Origin: Portulaca oleracea | Lineage: Eukaryota > Streptophyta > Magnoliopsida > Caryophyllales > Portulacaceae | NCBI GenBank assembly: GCA_029582165.1 | Contig: CM055887.1 | Coordinates: forward strand, 14,796,190 to 14,860,189 | DNA length: 64,000 bases | Reading direction: 5' to 3' | In this document: in pieces, positions 23,406 to 34,237 of the stretch | How the letters are laid out: each line of letters begins with the position of its first letter | How positions within the stretch are numbered: the first letter of the stretch is position 1 | The notes under the pieces: generated by a model | The model's input: only the letters and a program-made list of their open reading frames with translations | Told to the model about the DNA's origin: nothing | Databases searched by the model: none | Made by a program: the position numbers and the translations under genes

Positions 23406-24654
23406 ACACTCAATATGAGGCTCGTCAATAGTAATCTCCTCATGCGTTGGTATGAATCAAGGAGGTTGGTGAGAAACGTGATGTCGGTGCCGCCGGTCTC
23501 AAATTGGAAAGATTCTAAGAGACAAGCTCCCAAAGGATCGTCGCAAGTAGACTCAAGTAGATGAGATTCTTCAATGTATTCATCAACTAGCACCTCCATC
23601 ATATCGATAGCATAACATGAATCCCCATACGAAGGATTTTTCAAGGACCCCTCGAGGTTGAAAATAATGCTCTCATCACCGACATTCAATGACATACTAC
23701 CATGTTTCACATCTATTATTACTCCGGCCGTAGCAAGGAATGGCCTTCCCAAAATGATAGGAATGTTGTGGTCTTCCTCTATCTCTAAAATCATGAAATC
23801 ACACGGTATCAAAAATCTTACCACTTGGACTGGAATATCCTCCAATATACCCATGGGTCTTCGCACGGAGCGATCGGCCAATTGAAGATTGATGGTCGTA
23901 GGAGTTAAATCGTCGAGATTCAACCTCTTACATATAGAATAAGGCATAACGCTCACGCTAGCCCCTAAATCACAAAGAGCACGACTAATCCTCATGTCAC
24001 CAATAGTGCAAGGAATGGAAAAACTCCCAGGGTCAGCGAGCTTCTCCGGGGTTTTGTTGTCAATAATAGCACTACAATCGGCCGTCAAGTGGATAATAGT
24101 CTTCTCTTGGATTCTCCTCTTGCTAGTGAGAAGTTCCTTCGAGTGCTTTTTAAAGGATGGAACCTCGGAAATAGCATCTAGGAATGGAATATTCACTTGA
24201 AGTTTCTTGAGCATTTCTATGAACTTTAAAAATTTAGACTCTGACTTGGGGTTGCTAACTTCTTAGGAAAAGGAACCGGCGGTAACTTCGGTTTCTCAAT
24301 GACTTGGATAGGCTCCTCTTCCACCACTACTCCTTTCCCTTTTCTTACTTTCTCCATCTCTTCTCTTTCTTTACTAATCAATTCTCTCTCAATACTAGAT
24401 TTTTCTAACTCCTCCTCATGAATTCCCTCATTTCCCTTCACAAAAACAAACTCACTCTCCCTTTTCTCTATCAAATCCTCCTCATCCGTGACATCCACCA
24501 CATCACCTTCTTTTTCTCCCAAAACATCCTCCTCCACCAATTTAGGGCCTTCAATCTCCCTACCACTCCTCAATGTAATAACATCAAGTTGCCCCTTAGG
24601 GTTTGGTTGAGGTTGGCTAGGAAGGGATTGGGTAGGCATGGATTGTTGCGACAT
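23387..24654 (-). pseudogene. G3 gag-pol linker and aspartic protease
   Basis: The first frame (24654-24226) holds the Athila-typical 'ITLRSGREIEGP', a Glu-rich stretch and 'PPVPFPKKL'. After a frameshift near 24220 the protease frame (24214-23387) has the active-site triplet in 'ALCDLGASVSVMP', the flap region, and 'NIPIILGRPFLATAGVIID', the retropepsin C-terminal motif. It would cut the gag-pol polyprotein in the virus-like particle. The catalytic Asp-Leu-Gly variant is common in plant gypsy elements. Confidence 0.85.
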
Positions 24655-24861
24655 TTGAGCAAATTGTAACTCAAGATTCTTGATGCGTGCTTGGTCTCTA
24701 TCTTGAGTTAATGAGATCTTTTGTAATATTTGTTTGATGGAAAATTCTTGTTGTGGTGGTTTGGGTGCTTGGGAAGTTTGACCATGGTGAGGGTTTTGTT
24801 GGTATTGGCGACGGTTTTGATTTTGAAAACCGGGGGGTGGGTTTTGGTTTTGTGGAGCTCG

Positions 24862-25853
24862 TTAGTTGTAGGCATAATTTCCACGGGGACGAACTGGATT
24901 TTGAGTGGAATAGGAAAGGTTATTATTAGGATAAATTGCTTGAACTTGCTCGGGTTGGTACTCTTCACACTGTTGCAAAGCATGTGGCCCTCCACAAAAA
25001 TTACACACAAGAACTCTGACATCTGGAATAAGCATAGGTACCTCTTGAGCTGCCTTTACTTGCCTCGTAGTCTCTTCTAAGGCGTTCCTTTGTTGCATCT
25101 CCAATACGACATTCATAAGAAATTTAATTGTAGGGTTACTCTCTAAAGAAGGGCCTCCATCTTTTGGACCACGACCGCCTCCCCAATGTGGAGAGTTTTG
25201 AGATAACTCATGGAGAAATACGTTTGCTTCATCCGCCGTCTTCTTGAGAAACATGCCACCGGAGGCATGATTGATAGATTCTCGCAAAGAACTACATAAT
25301 CCCGAGTAAAAATGGTGTAAAAAGTAGCCAATCCTCCAGATTTTGGTGAGGACACCTCTGTTGGAGACCTTTGAATCTCCCCCATGCTTCGAATAATGAC
25401 TCACTGGACTCTTGTTGAAAACTCATAATGGCTTGCCTCAAACGACACGTCTCATCATTGGGAAAAAACCTTTAAAGAAAATCACGACTGAGGGCATCCC
25501 ATGTAGAATAAGTACCCGGTGGACACGTGTTGCCACAATAGTGTTTTCCCCTTAAAGGTGAGAGGGAAAATCTTCAACTTCATGTATTCGGCGGAAACTC
25601 CGTTCATTTGCACGAAACCGATATGATGCTCGAACCTGTTGATGTGATCGATGGGATTTTCATGTTCTCCTCCATGGTACGGAGTGTTCTCGAATATCTC
25701 TAGCAAATATGGTTTAAACTCGAACGATGCGTTTTGTGGTAATGTAGGTAATATTATGGGATCGCCTCCCGTACCCGACGATGGTAACGAATATGATGCT
25801 AAGGTACGGGGTGGACTTGCTTCTCCCTCAACCATTGGAATTTCAACTCTCAC
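24862..25853 (-). pseudogene. G3 gag
   Basis: The N-terminal frame (25853-25482) contains 'FEFKPYLLEIFENTPYHGGEHENPIDHINRFEHHIG', the usual start of the Retrotrans_gag capsid domain. A frameshift follows after 'FKGKTLLW'. The rest is in other frames down to 24862: 'YSGLCSSLRESINHASGG', 'FLKKTADEANVFLHELS', and a zinc knuckle CNFCGGPHALQQC (C-x2-C-x3-H-x4-C) near 25015-24960. It forms the particle shell and binds RNA. At least two frameshifts inactivate it. Confidence 0.87.
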
Positions 25854-26086
25854 TTTCTCCCTTTGTCGCCTTTCCCGTCTCGAGCTAGCGTTTACCTTGC
25901 GAATAATACTTTTCGGATTTGAAATCGGTGGAGTTTTGGGCGTTCGGCCTCATTGAGATCGAGTCTGCATGCACAAAAAGAACAAATAGAAGAATCAAAT
26001 TCCCAACAACCAAGGATATCAAATCTATAGCAAATGAAATAATCTTAAACAACCTAAAGACAAAAAGCTAAGCTAGGTGCGCTTGC

Positions 26087-26104
26087 TCCCCGGCAACGGC
26101 ACCA
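26087..26104 (-). other. G3 primer-binding site (tRNA-Asp type)
   Basis: The minus strand reads TGGTGCCGTTGCCGGGGA a few bases after the 5' LTR end (26110). It differs by one base from the TGGCGCCGTTGCCGGGGA site known for Athila/Tat elements, which matches the 3' end of tRNA-Asp. Confidence 0.88.
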
Positions 26105-26109
26105 TTTTG

Positions 26110-27618
26110 TGTAACGTGGTTTTTGTACCCCGGTTTTTGTATCGTTCTTTCTCGAGGAGCTAGGGGCCTTGGCTAGGACAATCTGACTTTAGGTAAGGTT
26201 TAAGGATCACTAGACAATAAGAAGTTTTTCAGGTAAAGGACAACATAAACATAATGCAAGCACGGCTAAGGTTTGGCCAAGAAGGAAACAATGGGTGTCG
26301 GGAGATTTCAGGATGCAACCGGTAATTAGGACGAGGGTTTCGCAATTAGGAAGCAACAAATCAGTAGAATCAAGTGACAATCCCATTAGAAAAACCCACC
26401 GGATTTCCTTTTTCAAGGATAATCCGGATTAACTTCCTACAAGCCCACCACGGACCCGGAGGGTTAAAGAAACGGGACTCTCTAGTTAACCTCTTTCCAC
26501 TCTCGTGGGTGAGCGTTAACTATCCCAATTCCCACCTTCCAACACAAGTGTTGGATGCATTCAAGAACTTTCGATCTCGAATACATCCCACTTGAGGGAA
26601 GGATAGGATTGGGAAATTGATTCCACTACGAATTACCTCCTAAAATTGCTAACCCAATCCAAATCAACCATTCACATCCTTAGTTTCTCCCTAACCCATA
26701 AGGGTTCCAGCCTCTAATCATCTTAATTAACATTCTAACAACAATAATAACTTCATCATTTATGCTTAAAATAGAGAATCTAGATAATCAAAGCAACAAT
26801 CAAGTAACAACAAACACCAAGCAATCTAATAAGAAAAATAGAGATTAAAACGTAAATAGATGAATTAAAGAGAGTAAGGGTTGAGAAATGCTCACTAGTT
26901 GATGCCAATGGAAGGATGATCAAGAGTAATAAGAATCCAAGATCTAAAATAAGATAAATCTTCAGAACTTCAATGGAATTCCAATATTACCAGTGCAAAT
27001 GCAATAAACCAAGTGTAATCACTCACTAATCACTAAGAAATCACACTAATCTTACTCTAATTGAAAGCTAAAATGTTGATATTACAATAGATAGCTACTC
27101 CTTAACCTAATCGTTCAAGAGGTAATATATACAACTCAAGGTGGTTACTCAAAACACAGCACTTCGTATAACAGAATTTCTGAACCCGCAGGGGACCGCA
27201 GGTGCTGTCTCGGGGACCATAGGTGCTGTCCTCCGAAGCTCAAGCAATTCTTCTCTTCTCCCTTCTCAAGACCGCAGGTGCGGTCTAGAGGACCGCAGGT
27301 GCGGTCCCTCTCAAGTTACTTGCTCCCTGCCCCAGCCTTGGTCGAACACGACAGCTGCTGTCTATGGGATCGCAGCTGCGGTCCTCCTCGGCTGGCCGAA
27401 ATTTCCTTCTTCGCTTCGCCTTTGACCCGGTCAAGACCCGGGAAACTTCAGGATTCCCAAAATAGCTCTAAAATAGCCCTTTTTACCACGTTTTGAGTAA
27501 AAACTCCAAAATCTACAAAATAACGAAAAACGTATTAATAGTTATGAAATTAAAACACGAAACGAGTTAAAAGCCTAAGAATTAAGGCGTTATTTAGACA
27601 CAAAATTAGCTCTAAACA
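26110..27618 (-). repeat. G3 5' LTR
   Basis: It is the pair of 14451-15929. Long runs match exactly, and an extra segment near 26985-27030 is absent from the other copy. The TATA-like aatatatac is near 27124 and the palindromes lie at about 27190-27385. Confidence 0.92.
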
Positions 27619-27951
27619 GCCAGCGTAGCGGGCGCTACATAGGGCGTAGCGGGCGCTACAGCCTGCTGCCCAGGCTTCCTTGTTCCACTTCTTCCACTTT
27701 GTGTTTTCTTGACTCGGGACCACACCTGAACCCCAATGTTATGTAGATTCTCATCCCGGGATGGTCCTAGGTCCCATTAAGTGGATACCACGCCCAATGC
27801 CGATCAACTCATGCCTCCAAGGTCCCGGTTCCACCTTAAAGTGTACTCCATACCCGACCTTGATGTCGTTTTCCTCGTGTTTCATGGAGGGGTGCGTAAA
27901 GACTTGGACACCATGGATTTTGAGGCTCGGGCCCCAGCCCGATACGGTCCA
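27619..27951 (-). repeat. G2 5' LTR, outer part
   Basis: It continues the LTR broken at 14450 and matches 11640-11971, including 'gcttccttgttccactt', 'gactcgggaccacacc' and 'cgatacggtcca'. It begins with two more copies of tagcgggcgcta. It ends at 27951, followed by GTACA, the G2 target copy. Confidence 0.88.
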
Positions 27952-28835
27952 GTACATGGTGGAAGATGCATCAAGTAAGATTTTTCTTGTTAGTCAATTC
28001 TTGAAGTTGAAGATGGATGATAATAGAAAAGTTCTAGATCAATTTCATGAGATTCTACGTATTTTGAGTAACTTCAAGCAAGACAACTTAAAACATGGAT
28101 GAATCTATAATTGTATCTTCTGTCATTCAAAAGTTACCTTCTTCTTGGAATTAGACTTAAAGGACACTTAAGCACCAGAAAGAGGCTATATCTCCTGAAG
28201 GATTGACTAACCATCTTCCAATTGAAGAAGAGTTACGCCTACAAGATGGTACCAAAGAGCAATCTAAGGTCCATATGGTGCAAGATAATAAGGGAAATAA
28301 GAATAAGAGACACAACAAAATAAGCAAGGGAATTCAAAAATCTAAACAAGTTTGTTGGGAATGTGGCAAAACGGGGCACACAAAGAGAGAGTGGTACTAG
28401 TGGAAAAAGAAGCAAGGTCTTTTGAACGAAGATACATCTAAGGGAAAAAGCAAGGAGAAGGAACCCAATTCCTTCGTGGCTACGATTAAGGATCAAATCA
28501 ATATGGTCTCCATTGGTAGTAATGATTTGTACATAGACTTGGGAGCGTCAAGGCATGTTTGCATTGACAAGAGTTTATTCAAGACTCTCAAAATGGCTGA
28601 TGATGGTGTGAAACTCTACATGGGCAACAACCATCTAGTTAACGTTGAAGGCATTGGGCAAGTAGAACTCACTTTCACTTCCGGGAAAACTTTTTTTTGA
28701 ATGATGTGCATTTAGCTCCAGAAGTTTGTAAGAACCTTGTATCTGGTTATCTTCTTAGTAAGTTTTGTTTTATGCAAGTTTATGAAGGGGATAATTATAT
28801 TCTTTCTAAGGGAGAGACTTTTGTGGGGAAGAGAT
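27952..28835 (+). pseudogene. C1 gag second part, zinc knuckle and protease
   Basis: After GTACA the gag resumes with 'MVEDASSKIFLVSQFLKLKMDD', the typical copia UBN2 continuation. Several frame changes and stops follow (28102, 28155, 28398). The zinc knuckle at 28351-28396 reads CWECGKTGHTKREW: the last cysteine of CCHC is replaced by tryptophan. The protease site at about 28535 reads IDLGASRHVC, with Leu where the family has Ser. 'LYMGNN' and 'VHLAPEVCKNLVSG' follow in the usual order. The frame is cut at 28835 by the hAT-like insertion and resumes at 30694. Confidence 0.85.
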
Positions 28836-29187
28836 TAGAGGTGTTCAAGGTGCGGTTCGGTGCGGTGACGATTTCATGAAGTGGTGCATCGGACGAATTA
28901 GTTTTCCAAAATCATAAAGTGCAACCGAAACACCCATTTTTAAAAACCGGTGCACCGAATTTAACGATTTTGTGTCACCGGTTAATTGAAACCGCCTTTA
29001 TTTCCATCAAAATTAAAAAATCATCATTCAATCAACCCAAAAAAAAAATCTAGCTTGGTTCCGATTTTTTGAGGCTGGACCTGCTGCGGTGCTGCCTAGA
29101 TGGCTACCGACTGGACCTGCCAATTGAGAGTGAGAGGTAGGCGGAAGAGAGTCACTGAGTTTGAGAGAGTGAAATTGCAAATTGGGT

Positions 29188-29798
29188 TGGGTAGTGGAGT
29201 AAATTACATTTACCCTACCTGACATTTGTGGTAATAATTTTTGCACACCCGACATTTGTGAAATAATTTTCACCTTACCTGACATTAAGTGAAAGTAATT
29301 TTTAGTGGCAAAATCTGGTTACTTCTTATCGACAATGAGAAAATACAATAATGTCCTTATATGACTATGTGAATATACCATGTTGCCCTTAATATTGAGA
29401 AGGAAATGACTTAAATGACCCTTTCATTGTTTTGTATGGAAAAAGGTGTGTCGAAACTCCAAATAGAAAACACCAACAGTCGATTCCTCTCACACTCCTC
29501 TTCTTCAACACTTCCCTGTTAATGCCATATGAATTAATATTAAAGGTAAAAATGTCTATTCACATTTAATTGAAAGTCATATGAATTAATATCAAGGGTA
29601 AAAAAATCAATTCATATTTATCTTTTTAATGTTACGCCGGAAAATCCAACAAAAATCAATTATAAAATATCTTAGGAGGTTTAAATTTATAAACACTTAA
29701 TGTCAGGTAAGGTGAAAATTATTTCACAAATGTCGGGTGTGCAAAACTTATTACCACAAATGTCTGGTAGGATAAATGTAATTTACTCTTGGGTAGTG
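29188..29798. mobile_element. Mutator-like MITE inside the hAT-like element
   Basis: Element 29198-29788 has inverted ends of about 90 bp (gagtaaattacatttaccct on the left, its complement on the right). It is flanked by the direct repeat TTGGGTAGTG at 29188-29197 and 29789-29798. Long inverted ends plus a 9-10-bp duplication fit Mutator-like elements. It has no coding capacity. Confidence 0.8.
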
Positions 29799-29915
29799 GG
29801 TACTTGACTTGGGAAGTGGCCCTAGCCAGTGGGCTAATTCTACTGTTTCACAGCTCTTTTTTTTAGGGGCTGATTTTACTAGTTTTTATTTAATATCTAT
29901 GTAAATATTTTTAAT

Positions 29916-29918
<3 letters not shown>

Positions 29919-29980
<62 letters not shown>
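29919..29980. repeat. (TA)n microsatellite
   Basis: About 31 uninterrupted TA units lie inside the hAT-like element. Confidence 0.97.
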
Positions 29981-29982
<2 letters not shown>

Positions 29983-30693
29983 AAAATTGGATTCTAATAA
30001 TCCTGGCTTCTGCGAATTGGACAATAATAATTTCTGCTATCAATTAGGATTTTGGTGGTAAAAAAAAATAAAATTGGATTGTAGTGGCATATCATCGAGA
30101 GTATACCCTAAATATCATAGATTTTGTATTGCATTTGATTCAAAACTTGGTATAACACTTGATCATGATTTTTAATAAATTTACGCCGTTTCTCCCAATT
30201 TTTTTCAATTTCTTTTACTATTTTTTATGATTTTTTCACTTTTATTGCTTTAAAAAATCATAACAATTACTTGGAGTCTCAAAAAATAATTTAAAAAATG
30301 TTTTAGAAACTACAATTTATTACCTTTCTAGAGGCAGGAATGAAAAAACAAAAACAATATGTGTTAGGAATGAAAAAAATAAAAAGAATGTGGAGGTGGA
30401 TTTGGATTTGGTACCACTACAATCCTTTTTTTTTTTTTGGACCACCAGAATACAAATTGATAGTAGAATTCATAAAAGTCGGGATTATTACAATCCAATT
30501 TTTCTATATATATATATATATATTAACGGTGCGGTTCCGGTTGCCCGTCGGTTTGAATATTCCAAACCGAAACCGTCCCATTTGACATCCGGTTTATCCA
30601 GTTCGATGCACCGAAAAAGGAAGCAACTCAGTTTTATTCGTTCCTGGTTCGGTGAGGCACTTCCGATTTTTTTTTAACAGCTCTAGAAGAGAT

Positions 30694-33340
30694 ATACTTA
30701 TGGTGAATTGTTTAAGTTAAATGCTAAAAGTAATAAAGATGGCATGATATGTGTCAAGTTGAATGGAATGTGAACTTTAAAAAGTTGAAGGGAATGTGCA
30801 ATCATGATTTAATTCCTAAATTAAACGATGACATAAAAAGTGTAAGACATGCATGTTTAACAATATCACTAAAAGTTCATTCTCAACTGTAAAAGGAACC
30901 TCTAAATTGCTTGATTTAATTCATAGTGATTTAGGTGATTTTCATTGTACACCTTCTATAGATGGTAAGAAGTATTATGTGACCTTCGTTGATGATCATT
31001 CTAGATTTTGCCAAGTTTATCTTTTAAAAACTAAAGATGAAACACTTGAAAAGTTTAAAGTTAGAAAACTAGAAGTGAATTACAATGTGAAACCTTGATT
31101 AAAGTTGTAAGATCCGATAGAGGAGGGAAATTTTATCATCCAATGTTTTCCCAATAAACGGGGATTGCACATGAGACAACCGCCTCGTATACACCACAAC
31201 AAAATGGGGTTGCGGAAAGGAGAAATAGAACTTCAAAGGAAATGGTGAACTCTATGTTGTCCAACTCCAGTTTAAGTAATGGATTTTTGGGTGAAACCAT
31301 TTTAACGGCTTGTTATATTTTAAATAGAGTTCCAATAAAATGAAATTCTAGTACCCCATGTGAGTTATGGAATAAAAGGAAATCAAATCTAAAGTTTTTA
31401 GGATTTGGGGTTGTAGGGCCATTGTAAGGGTCCTGGAACCTATGAAAAGAAAATTAGGTGAAAGGAGAATTGTGTGCATCTTTATAGGCTATTCTTAAGA
31501 TAGCAAAGCTTCTAGGTTTTTGGTAATTGAACCAAATGAGTACATATCGGTGGATACCGTTATGGAATCAATAGATGCAACTTTTGATGAGACTTGGTTC
31601 TCTTAAATTCCTAGACCTAAAGATATAATTCAAGATGTTGTTCCTCAAATTGAGCCTTGTGATGTAAATTAGGAGAGTACATCCATACAAGATGATCTTT
31701 TGAATCATCGTGTTATTCATGATGAAGAAGATAAAGGTTTTGAATTAAGGAGTAAAAGAGCAAGGGAACTAAAAGATTTTGGTTCAGACTTCTATGTATA
31801 TTTAGTAGAAGATTCAAGGGACTCGGTTAAAAGAGAGACCTTATGTATGTACAATATAGAAAAATATCCAAAGACTTTTAAAGAAGTTATGTAATCTAAT
31901 AATGCTTCTATGTGGAAGCAACCGCGCGGTACAAGATGAGATTGATTCTATAAGGGAAAACAATGTTTGGATATTGATTGATCTTCCTCCGGGTGGTAAA
32001 CCAATTACCTCTAAATGGATCTTTAAAAGGAAAAAGTGATTATATGGTACTGTTGAGAGATATAAAGCCTGGTTAGTTCTAAGGGGCTTTACTAAAAAGT
32101 ACAGTATTGACTACTTTGATACATATGCACTGGTAGCTAGGAAAACTTCAATACATGTATTGTTGGCTTTAGCTACTATCCATAAGTTAGTAATTCATCA
32201 AATGGATGTCAAGACGAATTTCTTAAATGGTGAACTACTAGAGGAGGTGTATATAGAACAATCCGAAGGGTTTGTTGTTAAAGGTTAAGAAAAGAAAGTT
32301 TGTAAACTTATAAGGTATGTATATGGACTTAAGCAAGCACCTAAGCAATGACATCAAAAGTTTGATGTAGTAGTGCTTTCAAGTGGGTATAAAATCAATT
32401 AATCGAATACGTGCATATACTATAAGTTTGAGAATGTAAAAGGGGTGATCATTTGCATATACGTTGGTAATATGTTGATCTTTGGGACCGACATGGAACA
32501 AGTTAATAATACCAAATAATTTCTATCCTCTAAGCTCTCTATGAAGGACATGGGTGAAGCGGATGCAATTTTTGGTTTTAAGATCATTAGAAATAATGAT
32601 GAAATAAGTTTTTTCAAGAGCATTACTTTGAGAAAATTTTAGACAAGTTCGGAGGTAAGAATATAGCTCTGGTAAGTACAACTTATGATTCAAGTAAGAA
32701 ATTGGGACATAACATGGGTTATCTGGTTCATCAACTTGAATATGCTAAGGTAATAGGAACTCTCATGTATGCTATGACAAGTACAAGGCCAGACATTGCT
32801 TATGCAATTGGTAAGTTAAGTAGATATACAAGTAATCCGAGCAATATTCATTGATATGCTGTTCGGAGAATACTAAAACATCTAGGCGGTGCTAAAAGTT
32901 ACCAACTCACTCATAAAGGAGAATCTTCGATATTAGAAGGTTATTTGGATACAGGTTGGATAAGTGATAAAGCATATTATTCTTCTATTACCATATGGGT
33001 GTTCCTGTTAGGAGGTGAAGAGATTTCTTGGGGATGAAAGGAACAAGCTAGTATAGCAGATTTCACTATGGCTTCGAAACTACTAGCATTTATATGTTGC
33101 ATTTAAAGTAGTGGAATGGTTAATGAACCTACTATTGAAAATACCTCTTTGGTATAAACCAATGGCGCCTATGACAATTCATTGTGATAGTAAGCTTACT
33201 CTTGATGTTGTGTATAGTCATGTTGACAATGCCAAGTCAAGGCACATTGGTTTAAGACATGCCTATATTCATCAATTAATTAGAGATGGAGTAGTAACTT
33301 CAAGGTTTATCAAGTCAAAAGAGAATTGAGTTGATCCTTT
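30694..33340 (+). pseudogene. C1 integrase, reverse transcriptase and RNase H remnants
   Basis: The GAG-pre-integrase zinc region (about 30770-30860) leads into the integrase core with 'DLIHSDLG', 'KYYVTFVDDHSRFCQVYLLK' (30853-31098), 'RSDRGGKF' and 'YTPQQNGVAERRNRT' (about 31110-31230). RT follows from about 31930 with 'NVWILIDLPPGGKPI', 'IHQMDVKTNFLNGELLEEVYIEQ' and 'YVYGLKQAPKQ'. The catalytic YVDD box reads YVGN (about 32460-32475), so activity would be lost even without the stops. RNase H closes with 'IHCDSKLTLDV', 'SRHIGLRHAYIHQLI' and 'DPLTKGLPKEL' (33165-33365). More than ten stops or frame changes are scattered through it. Confidence 0.88.
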
Positions 33341-33400
33341 AACCAAAGGGTTACCTAAAGAGTTGATAATAAGTACTTCAAGGTTATTTTTCATACTCTT

Positions 33401-33415
33401 GAAATAGTGAGGGAT
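33401..33415 (+). other. C1 polypurine tract
   Basis: The sequence gaaatagtgagggat directly precedes the TG of the 3' LTR, the usual place of the plus-strand primer. Confidence 0.75.
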
Positions 33416-34065
33416 TGATGAGATTATTTCAAGAGTATAAGAAGATTATATAGATTGAGAAATCATGTGGAACAAGTATGAGGATTATATAAAGGATAAA
33501 CATAAAATATATGATCAACACGGGTGAACATAAGACCAGCACGAGTCGTGCTGGTCTTTAGAAAGCAAGATTAAACTTACAAGGCTCAAAACGGACCGTG
33601 TTGAGGCCCAAAAACTTTTTAATGCTCCAACGGGTATATAATCTTCACCATTAAGTCATAAACTCGATTTAATATCGGATTTAAGCTTCCAACAACTATA
33701 TTATCTTTACACAACATGGTCAATAGACTTAATCTAGGTCAAGATACTCATTAAGGACCTTAATTAAGTCCTTTGACCAAGGGTATAAAGAGTGTGTGAA
33801 GTCTCATGTAAATAGGAGACATTCTCTAGCCATTTCAGTTCACCATCCTATCACACCCTATCATTCTTGTTTAGATTGCAGCTATACTAGAGTGTTTCAA
33901 GTGAGAAACAATATTCTTGAGTGTGTTAAGGGATAAGTTTTATCCCTTGGAACATTTGCAGTACAGTAAATAGTTCTTACGGAATGTGAGTTTGTCCATG
34001 ACTCTTAGCGATATCCTAAGCGAGATTACCATTGGAATCTGTACCATACTCCCTTTCCTCCAACA
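33416..34065 (+). repeat. C1 3' LTR
   Basis: It is the pair of 9856-10550, starting TGATGAG and ending CCAACA, followed by GTACT (34066-34070). The CACGAGTCGTG palindrome is at about 33540. It is about 45 bp shorter than the 5' LTR and clearly diverged from it. Confidence 0.88.
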
Positions 34066-34237
34066 GTACTATGCTTGCTTGTGTCTTCTATTCGTGGTTG
34101 GCGGCGTTTGATGCTCCTAAGTGGGGTGGTCTCTACCAGTGGTAGTTTTTGTCTCTGGTTTGTGGACGATGGTGGTTGCAGATATTTGGTGGGGTCTTCT
34201 TGTTCGGTTGTGGTAATTTGGGTTTAAGAAGTAGGGT

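Larger units (their letters stand above)
14451..27618 (-). mobile_element. G3: Athila-like Ty3/gypsy element
   Basis: LTRs are 14451-15929 (3') and 26110-27618 (5'). They look very similar, with one indel of a few dozen bases near 27000, so this is the youngest layer. The flanking target copies are GCCAC and GCCAG. On the minus strand the order is LTR, tRNA-Asp-type primer site, gag, linker, protease, RT, RNase H, integrase, long spacer, extra 3' ORF, long non-coding region with three polypurine tracts, and LTR. This layout and primer site are typical of the Athila branch. Several nonsense and frameshift lesions remain, so it is probably not autonomous now. Confidence 0.92.
10991..27956 (-). 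mobile_element. G2: non-autonomous LTR element inserted in C1 gag
   Basis: The LTRs are 10996-11971 (3') and 13748-14450 plus 27619-27951 (5', split by G3). The target duplication GTACA is perfect at 10991-10995 and 27952-27956. On the minus strand a tRNA-Met-type primer site (TGGTATCAGAGC, 13745-13734) follows the 5' LTR. A polypurine tract (CAAGAGGGGGAGTA, ending at 11972) precedes the 3' LTR. The interior is only about 1.8 kb and carries a gag-like fragment but no protease, RT or integrase. It would therefore have relied on enzymes from a partner. Joining its flanks restores C1 gag exactly. Confidence 0.9.
28828..30693. mobile_element. hAT-like non-autonomous transposon in C1
   Basis: Element 28836-30685 is flanked by a perfect 8-bp duplication, GAAGAGAT (28828-28835, 30686-30693). 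The inverted ends are TAGAGGTGTT and its near complement AACAGCTCTA. An 8-bp duplication with TAGxG ends is the mark of hAT transposons. The subterminal parts are rich in 'cggttcggtgcgg'-type repeats. No transposase is present. A Mutator-like MITE (29198-29788) and a TA microsatellite lie inside. Confidence 0.82.
9851..34070 (+). mobile_element. C1: Ty1/copia element hosting the nest
   Basis: LTRs at 9856-10550 and 33416-34065 match in order and are flanked by a perfect 5-bp duplication, GTACT (9851-9855, 34066-34070). The internal order of gag, protease, integrase, RT and RNase H on the plus strand defines Ty1/copia. The gag is split at the GTACA duplication by G2 (10996-27951) and the region after protease is split by a hAT-like element (28836-30685). 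Without the inserts C1 is about 5.4 kb, normal for the superfamily. All its reading frames are broken, and its two LTRs differ more from each other than those of G2 or G3, so it is the oldest layer. Confidence 0.92.
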
